DNA from: Lachnospiraceae bacterium | Lineage (GTDB): Bacteria; Bacillota; Clostridia; Lachnospirales; Lachnospiraceae | Direction of reading: 5' to 3' | Assembly: GCA_022791975.1 (NCBI GenBank) | Contig: JAAWAC010000041.1 | Location: 124,001-188,000, forward strand | Length of the DNA: 64,000 nucleotides | Shown: piece by piece, positions 48,316-57,883 of the stretch | How positions within the stretch are numbered: position 1 is the first letter of the stretch | How the letters are laid out: each line of letters starts with the position of its first letter | Program-made: the position numbers and the translations under genes | The notes under the pieces: generated by a model | Database searches by the model: none | What the model was told of the DNA's origin: nothing | Seen by the model: only the letters and a program-made list of their open reading frames with translations

Positions 48316-49398
48316 ATGGATAGGAAATTAGTAAAAATTAGTATTATTGTTCCTGTTTTTAATATTGCTTCTTATGTTAAAAAATGTATAGAATCTATAT
48401 TATCTCAAAGCTTCGATGAATATGAACTTATTTTAGTTGATGATGGTTCTACAGATGAGAGTTTAAAAATATTGCAGGATTATGAAAGATTAAATAGCAA
48501 GAAGATCAAAGTAATTTCTCAGAGTAATCAAGGGCAGGGCGAAGCAAGAAATGTAGGAATAAAGATAGCAAAAGGGGAATACTTACTATTTGTAGATGGT
48601 GATGATTATCTAGCGCAAGAAGCATTAACATATTTAGCTTATATAGTAAAAAGGGAACAAGCTGATGTAGTAGCTTTTGATTTGGCTAACGTAGATTATA
48701 ATGGAAATATGTTAGGGGTTTTATCTGGCGTTTCAAAAGAGGGAGGATTAAAAGAGCAAACAGTAAAAGAATATTTAATTACAATCCCTCCTACACCATG
48801 TAAACTTTGGAAAAAGGATTTATTGTTAAAGAAAGATATATGGTTTCGTAGTAAGGTTTGGTATGAGGACCTGGAGTTTACAATGAAGGCATTAGCCCAC
48901 GTTAAAAAAATTTATTATACTCCCATGCAGTTGTATTTTTATGTACATCGAAATAATTCTACGATGAATAATAAAATATTTGTAGAAAAAAATTCTGATA
49001 TATTTACAGTTTTTAATGGTATTATAGATTATTATAAAAAACAGGGAATTTTTCAGATATATATAAAAGAGATAGAATACTTAGCTGTTTTACATGTACT
49101 TTATTATGCTACAGTGCGTGTAAATAGAATTGATAAAAGTTCAACTTTACAAAAAGAAATTTATGAATATATTACCAAAAATTTTCCAACATTTAAAGAT
49201 AATTTATACTTGGATTTATTAGAATCTGATCAAAGAAAAGAACTAAATTATATTATAAATCAAAGGTATGATTTACTTTACAGAAAATATTTTTGGAGTA
49301 GAAAGCTAAAAGATGATTTTAAGCAAATAATAGAAGAAAGAGGATTTGATTTTATAATAAATATCTATAAAAAATATAAATGCTTTAGTATAAAATAA
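48316..49398 (+). CDS. Glycosyltransferase family 2
   Basis: 'ISIIVPVFNIASYVKKCIESILSQSFDEYELILVDDGSTDES...FVDGDDYL'. Confidence 0.9.
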   Translation: MDRKLVKISIIVPVFNIASYVKKCIESILSQSFDEYELILVDDGSTDESLKILQDYERLNSKKIKVISQSNQGQGEARNVGIKIAKGEYLLFVDGDDYLAQEALTYLAYIVKREQADVVAFDLANVDYNGNMLGVLSGVSKEGGLKEQTVKEYLITIPPTPCKLWKKDLLLKKDIWFRSKVWYEDLEFTMKALAHVKKIYYTPMQLYFYVHRNNSTMNNKIFVEKNSDIFTVFNGIIDYYKKQGIFQIYIKEIEYLAVLHVLYYATVRVNRIDKSSTLQKEIYEYITKNFPTFKDNLYLDLLESDQRKELNYIINQRYDLLYRKYFWSRKLKDDFKQIIEERGFDFIINIYKKYKCFSIK

Positions 49399-49409
49399 GG
49401 ATAGGATAA

Positions 49410-50522
49410 ATGAAAAGAATTTTATTTGTAATTGGTAGCTTAAAAGGCGGGGGAGCTGAAAAAGTTCTTTTAGAAACTGTAAAAGGTTTAAATAAAGAGA
49501 AATATAGCATTACTGTTATGCCTATTTGGGAAGCCGGAATTTATTTAGAGGAAATGAAAAGTTATGTAAAAGTCATAGGAATATTTCATGGAAATTGGAG
49601 AAATAAATGGTTAGAGCAAATTGCAGAAAAGTTGATGATGCGTATATTCCGTTTAATCCCCGCCATTTTATTACACTATTTTTTTATTAGAGAAAAGTAT
49701 GAAATAGAAATAGCTTTTATAGAAGGAATGAGTACTAAAATTGTTTCAGGGTCTACAAAAAAAACAACTAAATTGCTAGCTTGGGTTCATGCGGACATGC
49801 AAAGACATACCTACTCAACTTTTGCATTTGCTAGTTTGAAACAAGAAAAAAAGGCATATCATAAATTCGATCAGATTTTATGTGTTTCTAATCTATGCAA
49901 AAAATCATTTGAAGAAAAATATGGATGTACAGCAAAAGTACAATATAATGTTTTAGATGAGCAAGAAATTTTGAGAAAGGCAGAGGAGCCTATACCTCAA
50001 AAGTTTGATTCTGAATATATAAATTTAATTTCTGTTGGGCGTTTGTCTTATGAAAAGGGATATTTACGTTTACTTATTGCATTTTCAAAATTAAATAATG
50101 CAAAGTTGAGATTATACATTTTAGGAGAAGGGGAGCAAAAAAGTGATTTAGAGAAGAAAATAGAAGAATACCATTTACAGGAACAGGTATATTTGTTGGG
50201 ATTTCAAAAAAATCCATATGCCTATATGAAGAGAAGCGATATATTTGTATGCTCTTCGTATTCTGAGGGATTTAGTACGGTAGCCACAGAGGCAATTATA
50301 CTTGGGATGCCGATAGTAACAACGGCATGTGCAGGGATGCAAGATTTGTTAGGAGATTCTGAATATGGAATTATTTGCCCAAATAATGAGGAAGGATTGC
50401 TTCAGGGCCTTAATCAGATTTTAAATGTGGATGAACGCCAAAAATATACAGAACAAGCGAGATTAAGAAGTTCTTATTTTAAAAAGAAAAAAAGAATACA
50501 AGAAATAGAGAAATTACTTTAA
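49410..50522 (+). CDS. Glycosyltransferase family 4
   Basis: 'FVIGSLKGGGAEKVLLETV', 'VGRLSYEKGYLRLLIAF', 'DIFVCSSYSEGFSTVATEAIILGMPIVTT'. Confidence 0.9.
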   Translation: MKRILFVIGSLKGGGAEKVLLETVKGLNKEKYSITVMPIWEAGIYLEEMKSYVKVIGIFHGNWRNKWLEQIAEKLMMRIFRLIPAILLHYFFIREKYEIEIAFIEGMSTKIVSGSTKKTTKLLAWVHADMQRHTYSTFAFASLKQEKKAYHKFDQILCVSNLCKKSFEEKYGCTAKVQYNVLDEQEILRKAEEPIPQKFDSEYINLISVGRLSYEKGYLRLLIAFSKLNNAKLRLYILGEGEQKSDLEKKIEEYHLQEQVYLLGFQKNPYAYMKRSDIFVCSSYSEGFSTVATEAIILGMPIVTTACAGMQDLLGDSEYGIICPNNEEGLLQGLNQILNVDERQKYTEQARLRSSYFKKKKRIQEIEKLL

Positions 50523-50546
50523 TTTTATAATTTTGGAGGAGGTCTG

Positions 50547-51290
50547 TTGAAAAGAGAAACTATTCCTATATGTGATATATTAGGAGTTCATATTGCTGCA
50601 GTTGATATGGAAAGTACATTATGCTTTATTCATAAAAATTTGGAAAGACTCCGAGGAAGCTACATTTGTATATCTAATGTTCACACAACTATAATGAGTT
50701 ATGAAAGTGAAACTTACCGTTGCATCCAAAATGGAGCGATATTGGCATTGCCTGATGGCAAGCCTCTTTCTATTCTTTGTAGGAAAAGAGGGTTTTCGGA
50801 AACTTCAAGGGTTGCCGGACCAGATTTAATGAATGAGATATTTAAATGTTCTAAAAAATTTGGCTATACTCATTATTTTTATGGTAGTACATCGGAGACA
50901 TTAAGGCTTTTAAAAAAGAGGCTAATTACAGATTATCAATTATCTATTGTAGGAATGTATTCGCCTCCTTTTCGGGAACTTACAAAGGAGGAAGATGAAG
51001 TGATTATTAACAAAATAAATCAAGCGAAGGCAGACTTCGTGTGGATAGGCCTTGGAGCGCCTAAACAAGAATGTTGGATGTATGAACATCAAAATAAACT
51101 GAATGGTTTGATGATTGGTGTTGGTGCTGGCTTTGATTATTTTGCTGGAAATATTAAACGAGCACCTGCATGGATGCAGAAATGTAGCCTGGAATGGGCA
51201 TATCGACTTTTACAAGAGCCTAAACGATTATTTAAGCGATATTTAATTACTAATACGAAGTTTATTTGGTTACTAATTCGAAAAAAATAG
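50547..51290 (+). CDS. WecG/TagA/CpsF family glycosyltransferase
   Basis: 'ALPDGKPLSILCRKRG...RVAGPDLMNEIF', 'WIGLGAPKQECWMYEH', 'GVGAGFDYFAGNIKRAPAWMQKCSLEWAYRLLQEPKRLFKRYL'. Confidence 0.93.
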   Translation: MKRETIPICDILGVHIAAVDMESTLCFIHKNLERLRGSYICISNVHTTIMSYESETYRCIQNGAILALPDGKPLSILCRKRGFSETSRVAGPDLMNEIFKCSKKFGYTHYFYGSTSETLRLLKKRLITDYQLSIVGMYSPPFRELTKEEDEVIINKINQAKADFVWIGLGAPKQECWMYEHQNKLNGLMIGVGAGFDYFAGNIKRAPAWMQKCSLEWAYRLLQEPKRLFKRYLITNTKFIWLLIRKK

Positions 51291-51311
51291 CGCAGTCGGG
51301 AGGAAAGGGGA

Positions 51312-52346
51312 ATGTTAAATTTTTGTACTTTGTTTGATAGTTGCTATTTAGATAAAGGGATTGCGCTTTATCATTCACTGGAGCAGGTATCAAATAATTT
51401 TATGTTATATACCTTTTGCTTTGATGATAGATCCTTCAAAATTTTGAAAGACAAGGCATTTACACATATGGTATTGTTACATCATTCTGTTTTTGAGACT
51501 AATGAATTATTAAAGCTAAAACAAGAACGTTCAAAAGCAGAATATTGTTGGACCTGCACACCAGTTATTATAGAATATGTGTTGAGCAATTTTTCAGTAG
51601 ATAGCTGTACATATTTAGATTCTGATTTATACTTTTTTGTAGATCCACAAATTTTGTTTGATGAGATAGAAAGGAATAAAGCTGATGTAGTAATAGTGCC
51701 ACACAGATTTAAAAATAACAAAAATGGACGTAAGATGGAAGAACGGAATGGAAAATATTGTGTTCAATTTAATTATTTTCGTCAAACAGTAAATGGAAGA
51801 AAAGTATTGAATTGGTGGAAAGAAAAGTGTTTTGAGTGGTGTTTTGATATACCAGATTTAGATAGAATGGGAGATCAAAAATATTTAAACAGTTGGGTTG
51901 ACCATTTTGACGGAGTTTACGAATTACAATATCTGGGAGGAGGTGTAGCACCATGGAATCTGGAGCAATATAAAATTTGTGATGATCGGAATAACCGATG
52001 GTTAATGCAGGACAAATACGGCAAAAAGTTTAAACTGGTGTTTTATCACTTTCAAAATATGCGTTATTTGCCAGGTAATAAAGTAAATATTAAGTCTCAA
52101 ACAAAAAATAAAGAGTTAAAATATAGTATTTATATTCCATATTTAAAAGAAATTGAAGAAATTAGAAAGAACTTGCAGAATGAATATAGCCTATTTTTTA
52201 GGCCGGGAAATATTCAACGTTCCAGTAATGCATTTCTTGGCTTTCTCCAAAGAAAATTTGCTGCATTTAAAATTCAAACAATATCAGATATAGTCGACTT
52301 AAAAAAGTTGGATAGATATTTAAAATGGAAGAGAGATTTAAAATGA
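51312..52346 (+). CDS. GT-A-type glycosyltransferase
   Basis: 'MLNFCTLFDSCYLDKGIALYHSLEQVSNNFMLYTFCFDD' and DxD 'CTYLDSDLYFFVDPQILFDEI'. Confidence 0.7.
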   Translation: MLNFCTLFDSCYLDKGIALYHSLEQVSNNFMLYTFCFDDRSFKILKDKAFTHMVLLHHSVFETNELLKLKQERSKAEYCWTCTPVIIEYVLSNFSVDSCTYLDSDLYFFVDPQILFDEIERNKADVVIVPHRFKNNKNGRKMEERNGKYCVQFNYFRQTVNGRKVLNWWKEKCFEWCFDIPDLDRMGDQKYLNSWVDHFDGVYELQYLGGGVAPWNLEQYKICDDRNNRWLMQDKYGKKFKLVFYHFQNMRYLPGNKVNIKSQTKNKELKYSIYIPYLKEIEEIRKNLQNEYSLFFRPGNIQRSSNAFLGFLQRKFAAFKIQTISDIVDLKKLDRYLKWKRDLK

Positions 52347-53470
52347 ATTGGGCAATTTTAGAATTATATTGTGGAAATTCTGGAAAGTTAGGATATTATA
52401 ATAGCCAAGAATTAGGGCTTGCCCGAGCGTTAGCACAAAAAGGTATTAATGTTTCAATAATATATCCTATAAATCGGCAGAAAAGAATGGATATTCAAGA
52501 AATAGAAGAGCGAATTGTAATCTTGCGAGTACCTAGTTTTAATTTAGGAGTTCATTCATTTTACAATCTTAAATTTTTGCTAGAAAGAAAAATAGAAGTG
52601 GTACAATTAAACAGTGATAATCAAATATATGCACCTATGGTAATGAAATTTTGTCAAAAAAATGGTATTCTTTTGTATAATTATGTTGGAACAGTCTATA
52701 GCGATTCGAAAAATGCTATAAAAAAGCAAATTATGAAGTTGATTTCTATTAGAAATCTTAGATACTATAGAAAAAGTATTGTATTGGCAAAGACAAATGC
52801 TGTAAAAAAGAGTTTAGGTGATAAACGGGTTGATAATGTGCAGATAGTTCCAGTTGGGTTGGATATTACTAATATTAATACTGAATGTAGTGCTAAAAAG
52901 GATCTAAAGAAGGAGTTAGGAATTCCTGAAAATAAAAAAGTTTTGTTATTTGTGGGAAGATTAGAACATTATAAAAGGCCATTTGCAGCTTTGGAGTTGT
53001 TAAATAGATTAGGGCAGGATTATTGTCTTGTTGTTATTGGAAGCGGGAATTTAAAGATGGAATTTTGTGCAAAAATTCAATCAGATTTTAAATCGGGCAG
53101 GGTTTTTTATTATGAAAGAATTCCAAATTCTGAAATGTATCGATTTTATCGTATATGTGACTATTTTGTGAATTTTAATATACAGGAAATATTTGGAATG
53201 AGTATTTTGGAAGCGATGTATCAAAAGTGTATAGTTATAGCAAGAAGAGCACCTGGACCTAATGAAATTATTGAAAATGGAATTTCCGGTTTTCTTTGCG
53301 ATAATGACGAACAAATGGTAAATATAATAAAAAATAGAAATGAAAATCAAATAGGGGAACATGCGATGGAGCGAGTAGTTAAATGTTTTACATGGAATGA
53401 AAGTGCAGACAAAATTTTACAGATAGTAAATGATAGGTTGCGTTATAAAAAAGCTGTATTAAAGGTATAA
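52343..53470 (+). CDS. Glycosyltransferase family 4
   Basis: '[21 protein letters not shown]', '[44 protein letters not shown]'; ATGA overlap. Confidence 0.85.
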   Translation: MNWAILELYCGNSGKLGYYNSQELGLARALAQKGINVSIIYPINRQKRMDIQEIEERIVILRVPSFNLGVHSFYNLKFLLERKIEVVQLNSDNQIYAPMVMKFCQKNGILLYNYVGTVYSDSKNAIKKQIMKLISIRNLRYYRKSIVLAKTNAVKKSLGDKRVDNVQIVPVGLDITNINTECSAKKDLKKELGIPENKKVLLFVGRLEHYKRPFAALELLNRLGQDYCLVVIGSGNLKMEFCAKIQSDFKSGRVFYYERIPNSEMYRFYRICDYFVNFNIQEIFGMSILEAMYQKCIVIARRAPGPNEIIENGISGFLCDNDEQMVNIIKNRNENQIGEHAMERVVKCFTWNESADKILQIVNDRLRYKKAVLKV

Positions 53471-53496
53471 AAATTTATAGAAAGGAACAACCCCAA

Positions 53497-54681
53497 ATGC
53501 AAATCACCATAGCAGGCACCGGATATGTAGGCCTATCCAACGCCGTATTATTGTCCCAACACAACCAGGTCCAAGCCGTGGACATTATCCCAGAACGGGT
53601 ACAAATGATCAACAACAAAATATCTCCCATTGTGGACAGAGAGATCGAGGAATACTTTGCAGAAAAAACTTTGCACTTGCATGCCACAACGGATGCTCAG
53701 GCAGCCTATGCCCAGGCAGACTTTGTCATAATTGCCACGCCTACCAATTATGACCCAAGGAAAAACTACTTTGACACCTCCTCTGTGGAGAATGTTATCG
53801 AGTTGGTGCTCCAGGTAAACCCCCAGGCAGTGATGGTCATAAAGTCCACGGTTCCCGTAGGGTATACAAAATCTGTCCGAGAGAAATACAAAACGAAGAA
53901 TATCATGTTCTCCCCGGAGTTTCTTCGGGAGGGGAGGGCTCTGTATGATAATCTATATCCATCCAGAATCATTGTAGGCACTGATTTACAGGATCAGGAT
54001 CTGACAGAAAAGGCCCACCAGTTTACAGAGCTGCTAAAGGAGGGAGCTATAAAAAAGGAAGTGGAGGTGTTATTCACTGACTTTACGGAGGCAGAGGCAG
54101 TGAAGCTTTTTGCAAATACCTTTCTGGCTTTGCGGGTGTCCTTTTTCAATGAGTTGGATACCTATGCGGAGGTCCGCGGTTTGAATACCAAACAGATTAT
54201 TGAAGGTGTGTGTCTGGATCCAAGAATTGGAAATTACTATAACAATCCTTCTTTTGGCTATGGAGGTTATTGTCTTCCCAAGGATACCAAGCAGCTGTTG
54301 GCCAATTTTGATCAGGTGCCAAACAATATTATTGGTGCTATTGTAGATGCCAACCGCACCCGAAAGGACTTTATCGCAGAACAGATACTGGAGCGAAATC
54401 CCCAAACGGTGGGAATTTATCGGCTGACTATGAAATCCAATTCGGATAACTTCCGGCAGAGCTCCATCCAGGGAGTTATGAAGCGGATAAAAGCAAAGGG
54501 CATTGAGGTGGTGCTCTATGAGCCTAACATGAAGGAGGAGACCTTTTTTAACAGCCGGGTAATTCGGGACTTTGAAGAGTTTAAGAGGAGAGCCGATGTC
54601 ATTCTATGCAATCGTTATTCCGAAGAGCTGGAGGATGTAAAAGACAAGGTATATACTCGAGATATTTATTTCAGAGATTGA
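53497..54681 (+). CDS. ugd: UDP-glucose 6-dehydrogenase
   Basis: '[37 protein letters not shown]', '[15 protein letters not shown]', '[21 protein letters not shown]'. Confidence 0.92.
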   Translation: MQITIAGTGYVGLSNAVLLSQHNQVQAVDIIPERVQMINNKISPIVDREIEEYFAEKTLHLHATTDAQAAYAQADFVIIATPTNYDPRKNYFDTSSVENVIELVLQVNPQAVMVIKSTVPVGYTKSVREKYKTKNIMFSPEFLREGRALYDNLYPSRIIVGTDLQDQDLTEKAHQFTELLKEGAIKKEVEVLFTDFTEAEAVKLFANTFLALRVSFFNELDTYAEVRGLNTKQIIEGVCLDPRIGNYYNNPSFGYGGYCLPKDTKQLLANFDQVPNNIIGAIVDANRTRKDFIAEQILERNPQTVGIYRLTMKSNSDNFRQSSIQGVMKRIKAKGIEVVLYEPNMKEETFFNSRVIRDFEEFKRRADVILCNRYSEELEDVKDKVYTRDIYFRD

Positions 54682-54742
54682 AAAAACAGATAGAAAATTT
54701 TTATGACTATGTTTTCCTGTATAGAAGATCTCAAAACAAAGC

Positions 54743-54798
54743 AAAAAAGACTGCCATGCAGCCTGGCCCCAAAAGCCCTTCTGCATAGCAGTCTTTTT
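54743..54798. terminator. Bidirectional intrinsic terminator between ugd (+) and the zinc-ribbon genes (-)
   Basis: AAAAAGACTGCCATGCAG / CTGCATAGCAGTCTTTTT inverted repeat with one mismatch, A-run and T-run on the two flanks. Confidence 0.85.
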
Positions 54799-54830
54799 AA
54801 ATTAGACAAGTGTTACGCAATCTTTAACCC

Positions 54831-55271
54831 CTATTCCATCAATTTTGTACCACATTTCCGGCAGAATTTCACAGGGGTTTCATACCCAGTGCCACAGTTG
54901 GGGCAGACCATAGCAAAGTCTGTGGTAGCTGCTGCTTCCTCGACGGCCATATTTCCAAGGATCTGATTGTCCCGGGCATCAATGGAGGCCAGCTCCTCGT
55001 TCAGCTTCTCGATTTCTCCGTTTTTCTGCTGAATGGAGATAAAGAATTCAACCAGTTGAGAAGTATCCGTGTCATTGTTAAGCCACTTTGTATAAGCCAA
55101 TTCTCCGATGGAAAGAGACAGCTGCTGTATCTCAGACTGAATGGTGTCAATATGTGTTTTAATTTTGGCCTTCTCCAGGGAAGAGGAGGTCTTTACGCTG
55201 ATGGTTGTAACACCGCGGTTTAAGGAAGATTTGAATTTCTGAAAAGCATCACCAGCCATAATAATATTCAC
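54831..55271 (-). CDS. Zinc-ribbon protein with helical N-terminal region
   Basis: C-terminal 'CPNCGTGYETPVKFCRKCG'; coiled-coil-like upstream region. Confidence 0.75.
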   Translation of the reverse strand: MNIIMAGDAFQKFKSSLNRGVTTISVKTSSSLEKAKIKTHIDTIQSEIQQLSLSIGELAYTKWLNNDTDTSQLVEFFISIQQKNGEIEKLNEELASIDARDNQILGNMAVEEAAATTDFAMVCPNCGTGYETPVKFCRKCGTKLME

Positions 55272-57516
55272 CTCTCATTTTAGAATCATTGATAGGGATA
55301 ATTGCCACAACATCATCGTCAAGCTTCTGTGCCTTTCCTTTTCTGTAAAGGTACAGAGTTCCTTTATAATAGTTGCTGCTGTAATCATACAGGTAGAGAA
55401 CATCACCGTTATCCAGGGACAGGAATTGATGGACATCATCGGCGATTTTTGTGCTCTTGCCATTTTTAGAGGTTTTTAAGGTGCCATAGCTCCGCTCACT
55501 GTTCCAGTCTGTGTAGTACAGAAGGGAACCAGAATCCTCGGAATAGGAAACAGAATACAGGGAAACATCGTAATCAATTTCTTTCTGGTCCAGGAAGAGA
55601 TCACCCTTTCGAGAGTCATTGTCAACATTTTTGTAATAAATCAGTTTATCACCCGAGACAAAGTAGAGAGAGGAGTTATATACTTCGCTGTCATAGAGAG
55701 AGGGAGAGTTAATGGACTTGGAAGAAATCTCCATTTTATACAAATCTCCATATCCATCCTCTGCCACTTCGTCCAGAAAATACACTGCGTCACCAGCTGG
55801 CGTGATACGGAAGGCCTGGGCCTGTATCTGGTCAATGACAGTCAGCTCATTTTTTACAGCCAAATATCGCTCAGAAACAGAATAGAGAGCCTCCTGTACC
55901 AAGTCATAGACCTGATAGGTATTCTCCAGCTTGGAGAGCTTGATTTGGGGCGTTTCTGACTGGTTGTAAACAGGCAGGGTCAATACGGGGCTGTCTGCGG
56001 CGTAGGTAACGTCATATTCGTCAGAAAGTCCATCGGTAACAAGGCTTTCCTCAGTTCCATTATAAAAATACAGCAGGTAGGCAGTCTCATCCATGGTCAT
56101 TTGGTTCAGCTCTTCCCGCATGCGATCGCGCTGTACCTTTTCCTGATAAACCTGTTTGTCCTGCTCGTAGACCTGATAGGCCAGCTCATACTGTTTTACA
56201 GCAGCGTTGTACTCATCAGTGGTTTCAAAATCCCAGTAGGAAGGATACTCCGGCCGCTCTGGCTCCAGCATAATAGAATCAGAGGCTGCCATATCATCCT
56301 CCACATAGTCCATGAGGGGTTTCTGGGTATTCTCTGCCTTGGTATAATAGATCTCGCCAGAGTCATAGACGGTTACCACACGGGATACATCGGAAGCGAT
56401 TTTTTCCTTGTCGCTGCCATCGTCTGCCTGTCTGTAGAGACCGCCTTCTTTGATATAGTAAATCACGGAAATATCCTCAGACACGTAGACCAGACTGGAA
56501 ATATCGCTGGCCAGCTTGTTGGTGTCCTTACCAGCCCTCCAGATATAATAGCCATCTTCATTGTAATAGCCAATCTTTTTGCCATCCTCAGAGACCTGGA
56601 AACTCATTACGTCGGAAGCAATTTTTTCCTTTTCCTCCAGGTTATGCTGGTAAAGGATACCGTCATAACCCTTCAAATAGGTGACGCAGTTTCCGGCCTG
56701 ATTAACAGTATAGAGCATCACATCCGAGTCAATACGAATAGGCTCCTGCTTGGGCTTTTTCATATTCCGGCAGTACAGAGTAATTCCGTCAGAATCGCTT
56801 CCCAGTCTGTCAGGATAAAAGATTCGCTTTCCGTCCTCGCTAAAGGTAATGTAGGAGCCAAGGGTATCGGCAGCGTAAGCCATCTCTGCATCAGATACAT
56901 ACTCTCCATTGGCTAACTTTGAGGTGATCTCTAAAGGCTCCTTTTTTGAGAGCTCCGAATAGAAAACCTCTCCATCCCGAAGGTACAGGCCATAGGGCTT
57001 ATCGCCACCACCCTTAAGGAAGAGGGAGGCAATAAAAACAAGAAGCAGCACAGCCACCAGACCAATTCCGCCAAACAGAAAGGCTTTCTTGGGAATAGGC
57101 TTCTTTGGTTTGACTTTTGTGTCAGTGGGAACAAGGGAGTTTGTGATGGAAGCTCCACAGTTCTGGCAAAAGGCAAACTCGGTGCTAGTTTTTTGTCCAC
57201 AGTTGGGACAGAAGATAATCTCAAAAATTTTTGAGCCACAGCCGTCACAGAACTGTGTGCCCTCCGGAAGCTTTTTCCCACAGTTGGGGCAGGAAATCTG
57301 TGTTCCGTTATTTTGAGGAGCTTCTATGACCAGAGGGGCTTCGGGAGTAGTATCCTCTAAAATGGAGGCTCCACAGCTTTGACAGAAGGCAAACTCAGTG
57401 CTGGTCTTTTGACCGCAATTTGGACAGAATATGGTTTCAAAAATCTGGGAGCCACAGTTGTCGCAGAATTTAGTGCCTTCCGAAAGCTCTTTGTTGCATT
57501 TCGGGCATGTAATCAT
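55249..57516 (-). CDS. Membrane protein with four N-terminal zinc ribbons, one TM and a large beta-rich domain
   Basis: Repeated 'CPKC...FCDNCG...FCPNCGQKTSTEFAFCQSCGA' modules, TM 'AFLFGGIGLVAVLLLVFIASLFL', then repeats such as 'EKIASDVxxFxVSEDGKKIGYYNEDG'. Confidence 0.8.
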   Translation of the reverse strand: MITCPKCNKELSEGTKFCDNCGSQIFETIFCPNCGQKTSTEFAFCQSCGASILEDTTPEAPLVIEAPQNNGTQISCPNCGKKLPEGTQFCDGCGSKIFEIIFCPNCGQKTSTEFAFCQNCGASITNSLVPTDTKVKPKKPIPKKAFLFGGIGLVAVLLLVFIASLFLKGGGDKPYGLYLRDGEVFYSELSKKEPLEITSKLANGEYVSDAEMAYAADTLGSYITFSEDGKRIFYPDRLGSDSDGITLYCRNMKKPKQEPIRIDSDVMLYTVNQAGNCVTYLKGYDGILYQHNLEEKEKIASDVMSFQVSEDGKKIGYYNEDGYYIWRAGKDTNKLASDISSLVYVSEDISVIYYIKEGGLYRQADDGSDKEKIASDVSRVVTVYDSGEIYYTKAENTQKPLMDYVEDDMAASDSIMLEPERPEYPSYWDFETTDEYNAAVKQYELAYQVYEQDKQVYQEKVQRDRMREELNQMTMDETAYLLYFYNGTEESLVTDGLSDEYDVTYAADSPVLTLPVYNQSETPQIKLSKLENTYQVYDLVQEALYSVSERYLAVKNELTVIDQIQAQAFRITPAGDAVYFLDEVAEDGYGDLYKMEISSKSINSPSLYDSEVYNSSLYFVSGDKLIYYKNVDNDSRKGDLFLDQKEIDYDVSLYSVSYSEDSGSLLYYTDWNSERSYGTLKTSKNGKSTKIADDVHQFLSLDNGDVLYLYDYSSNYYKGTLYLYRKGKAQKLDDDVVAIIPINDSKMRGEYYYGW
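57130..57516 (-). repeat. Tandem intragenic duplication of a zinc-ribbon pair
   Basis: Two near-identical peptide blocks (CPxCxKxLxEGTxFCDxCGSxIFExIFCPNCGQKTSTEFAFCQxCGASI) with corresponding DNA similarity. Confidence 0.8.
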
Positions 57517-57678
57517 GTTTTTCTCCTTCTTTATGATGATAGTTAATGAAAAAAATATATGCTAACAATTCCAGTAAAACTGTCTTAAAACCAGCAAAAT
57601 ACGTATCAGGCGGAGTTTAAGTATGGCAGCTTTCTTGGAACTGGTATGCTTATCAGATTGAAATGTAGTGGATATGAA

Positions 57679-57715
57679 GAATAAGATATTTCGACGAAAT
57701 TCCCCCCTCTTATTC
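57679..57715 (-). promoter_or_regulatory. Nested dyad/stem-loop just downstream of the zinc-ribbon operon promoter
   Basis: GAATAAGA (57679-57686) / TCTTATTC (57708-57715) enclosing the perfect dyad ATTTCGACGAAAT (57688-57700). Confidence 0.5.
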
Positions 57716-57721
57716 ATACTG

Positions 57722-57750
57722 ATTTTACATAATGTTGCAGCATTTGTCAA
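57722..57750 (-). promoter_or_regulatory. Sigma-A-type promoter for the zinc-ribbon operon
   Basis: On the minus strand TTGACA (57750-57745) - 17 nt - TAAAAT (57727-57722) with extended TGt. Confidence 0.75.
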
Positions 57751-57797
57751 TAAGCGGGGGTAAGGGAAGATACATTTGAACAGTATGGAATTGTTTA

Positions 57798-57839
57798 CAG
57801 CCGGTGACGTATTATAGTACGTTTGCCGGCTGCTTTTTT
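57798..57839 (+). terminator. Terminator-like hairpin upstream of the recombinase gene
   Basis: CAGCCGG (57798-57804) / CCGGCTG (57826-57832) with inner ACGTA/TACGT, followed by CTTTTTT. Confidence 0.65.
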
Positions 57840-57883
57840 CTTTCCTATATATAATCAAAGAAAAAAGAAAGGATGGTTACATT

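Noticed and set aside
56101-56916. 271-aa plus-strand ORF antisense to the zinc-ribbon membrane protein
   Set aside because: Lies fully inside a well-supported gene on the other strand; hydrophobic composition is explained as complementary-strand readout; no RBS or domain recognised.
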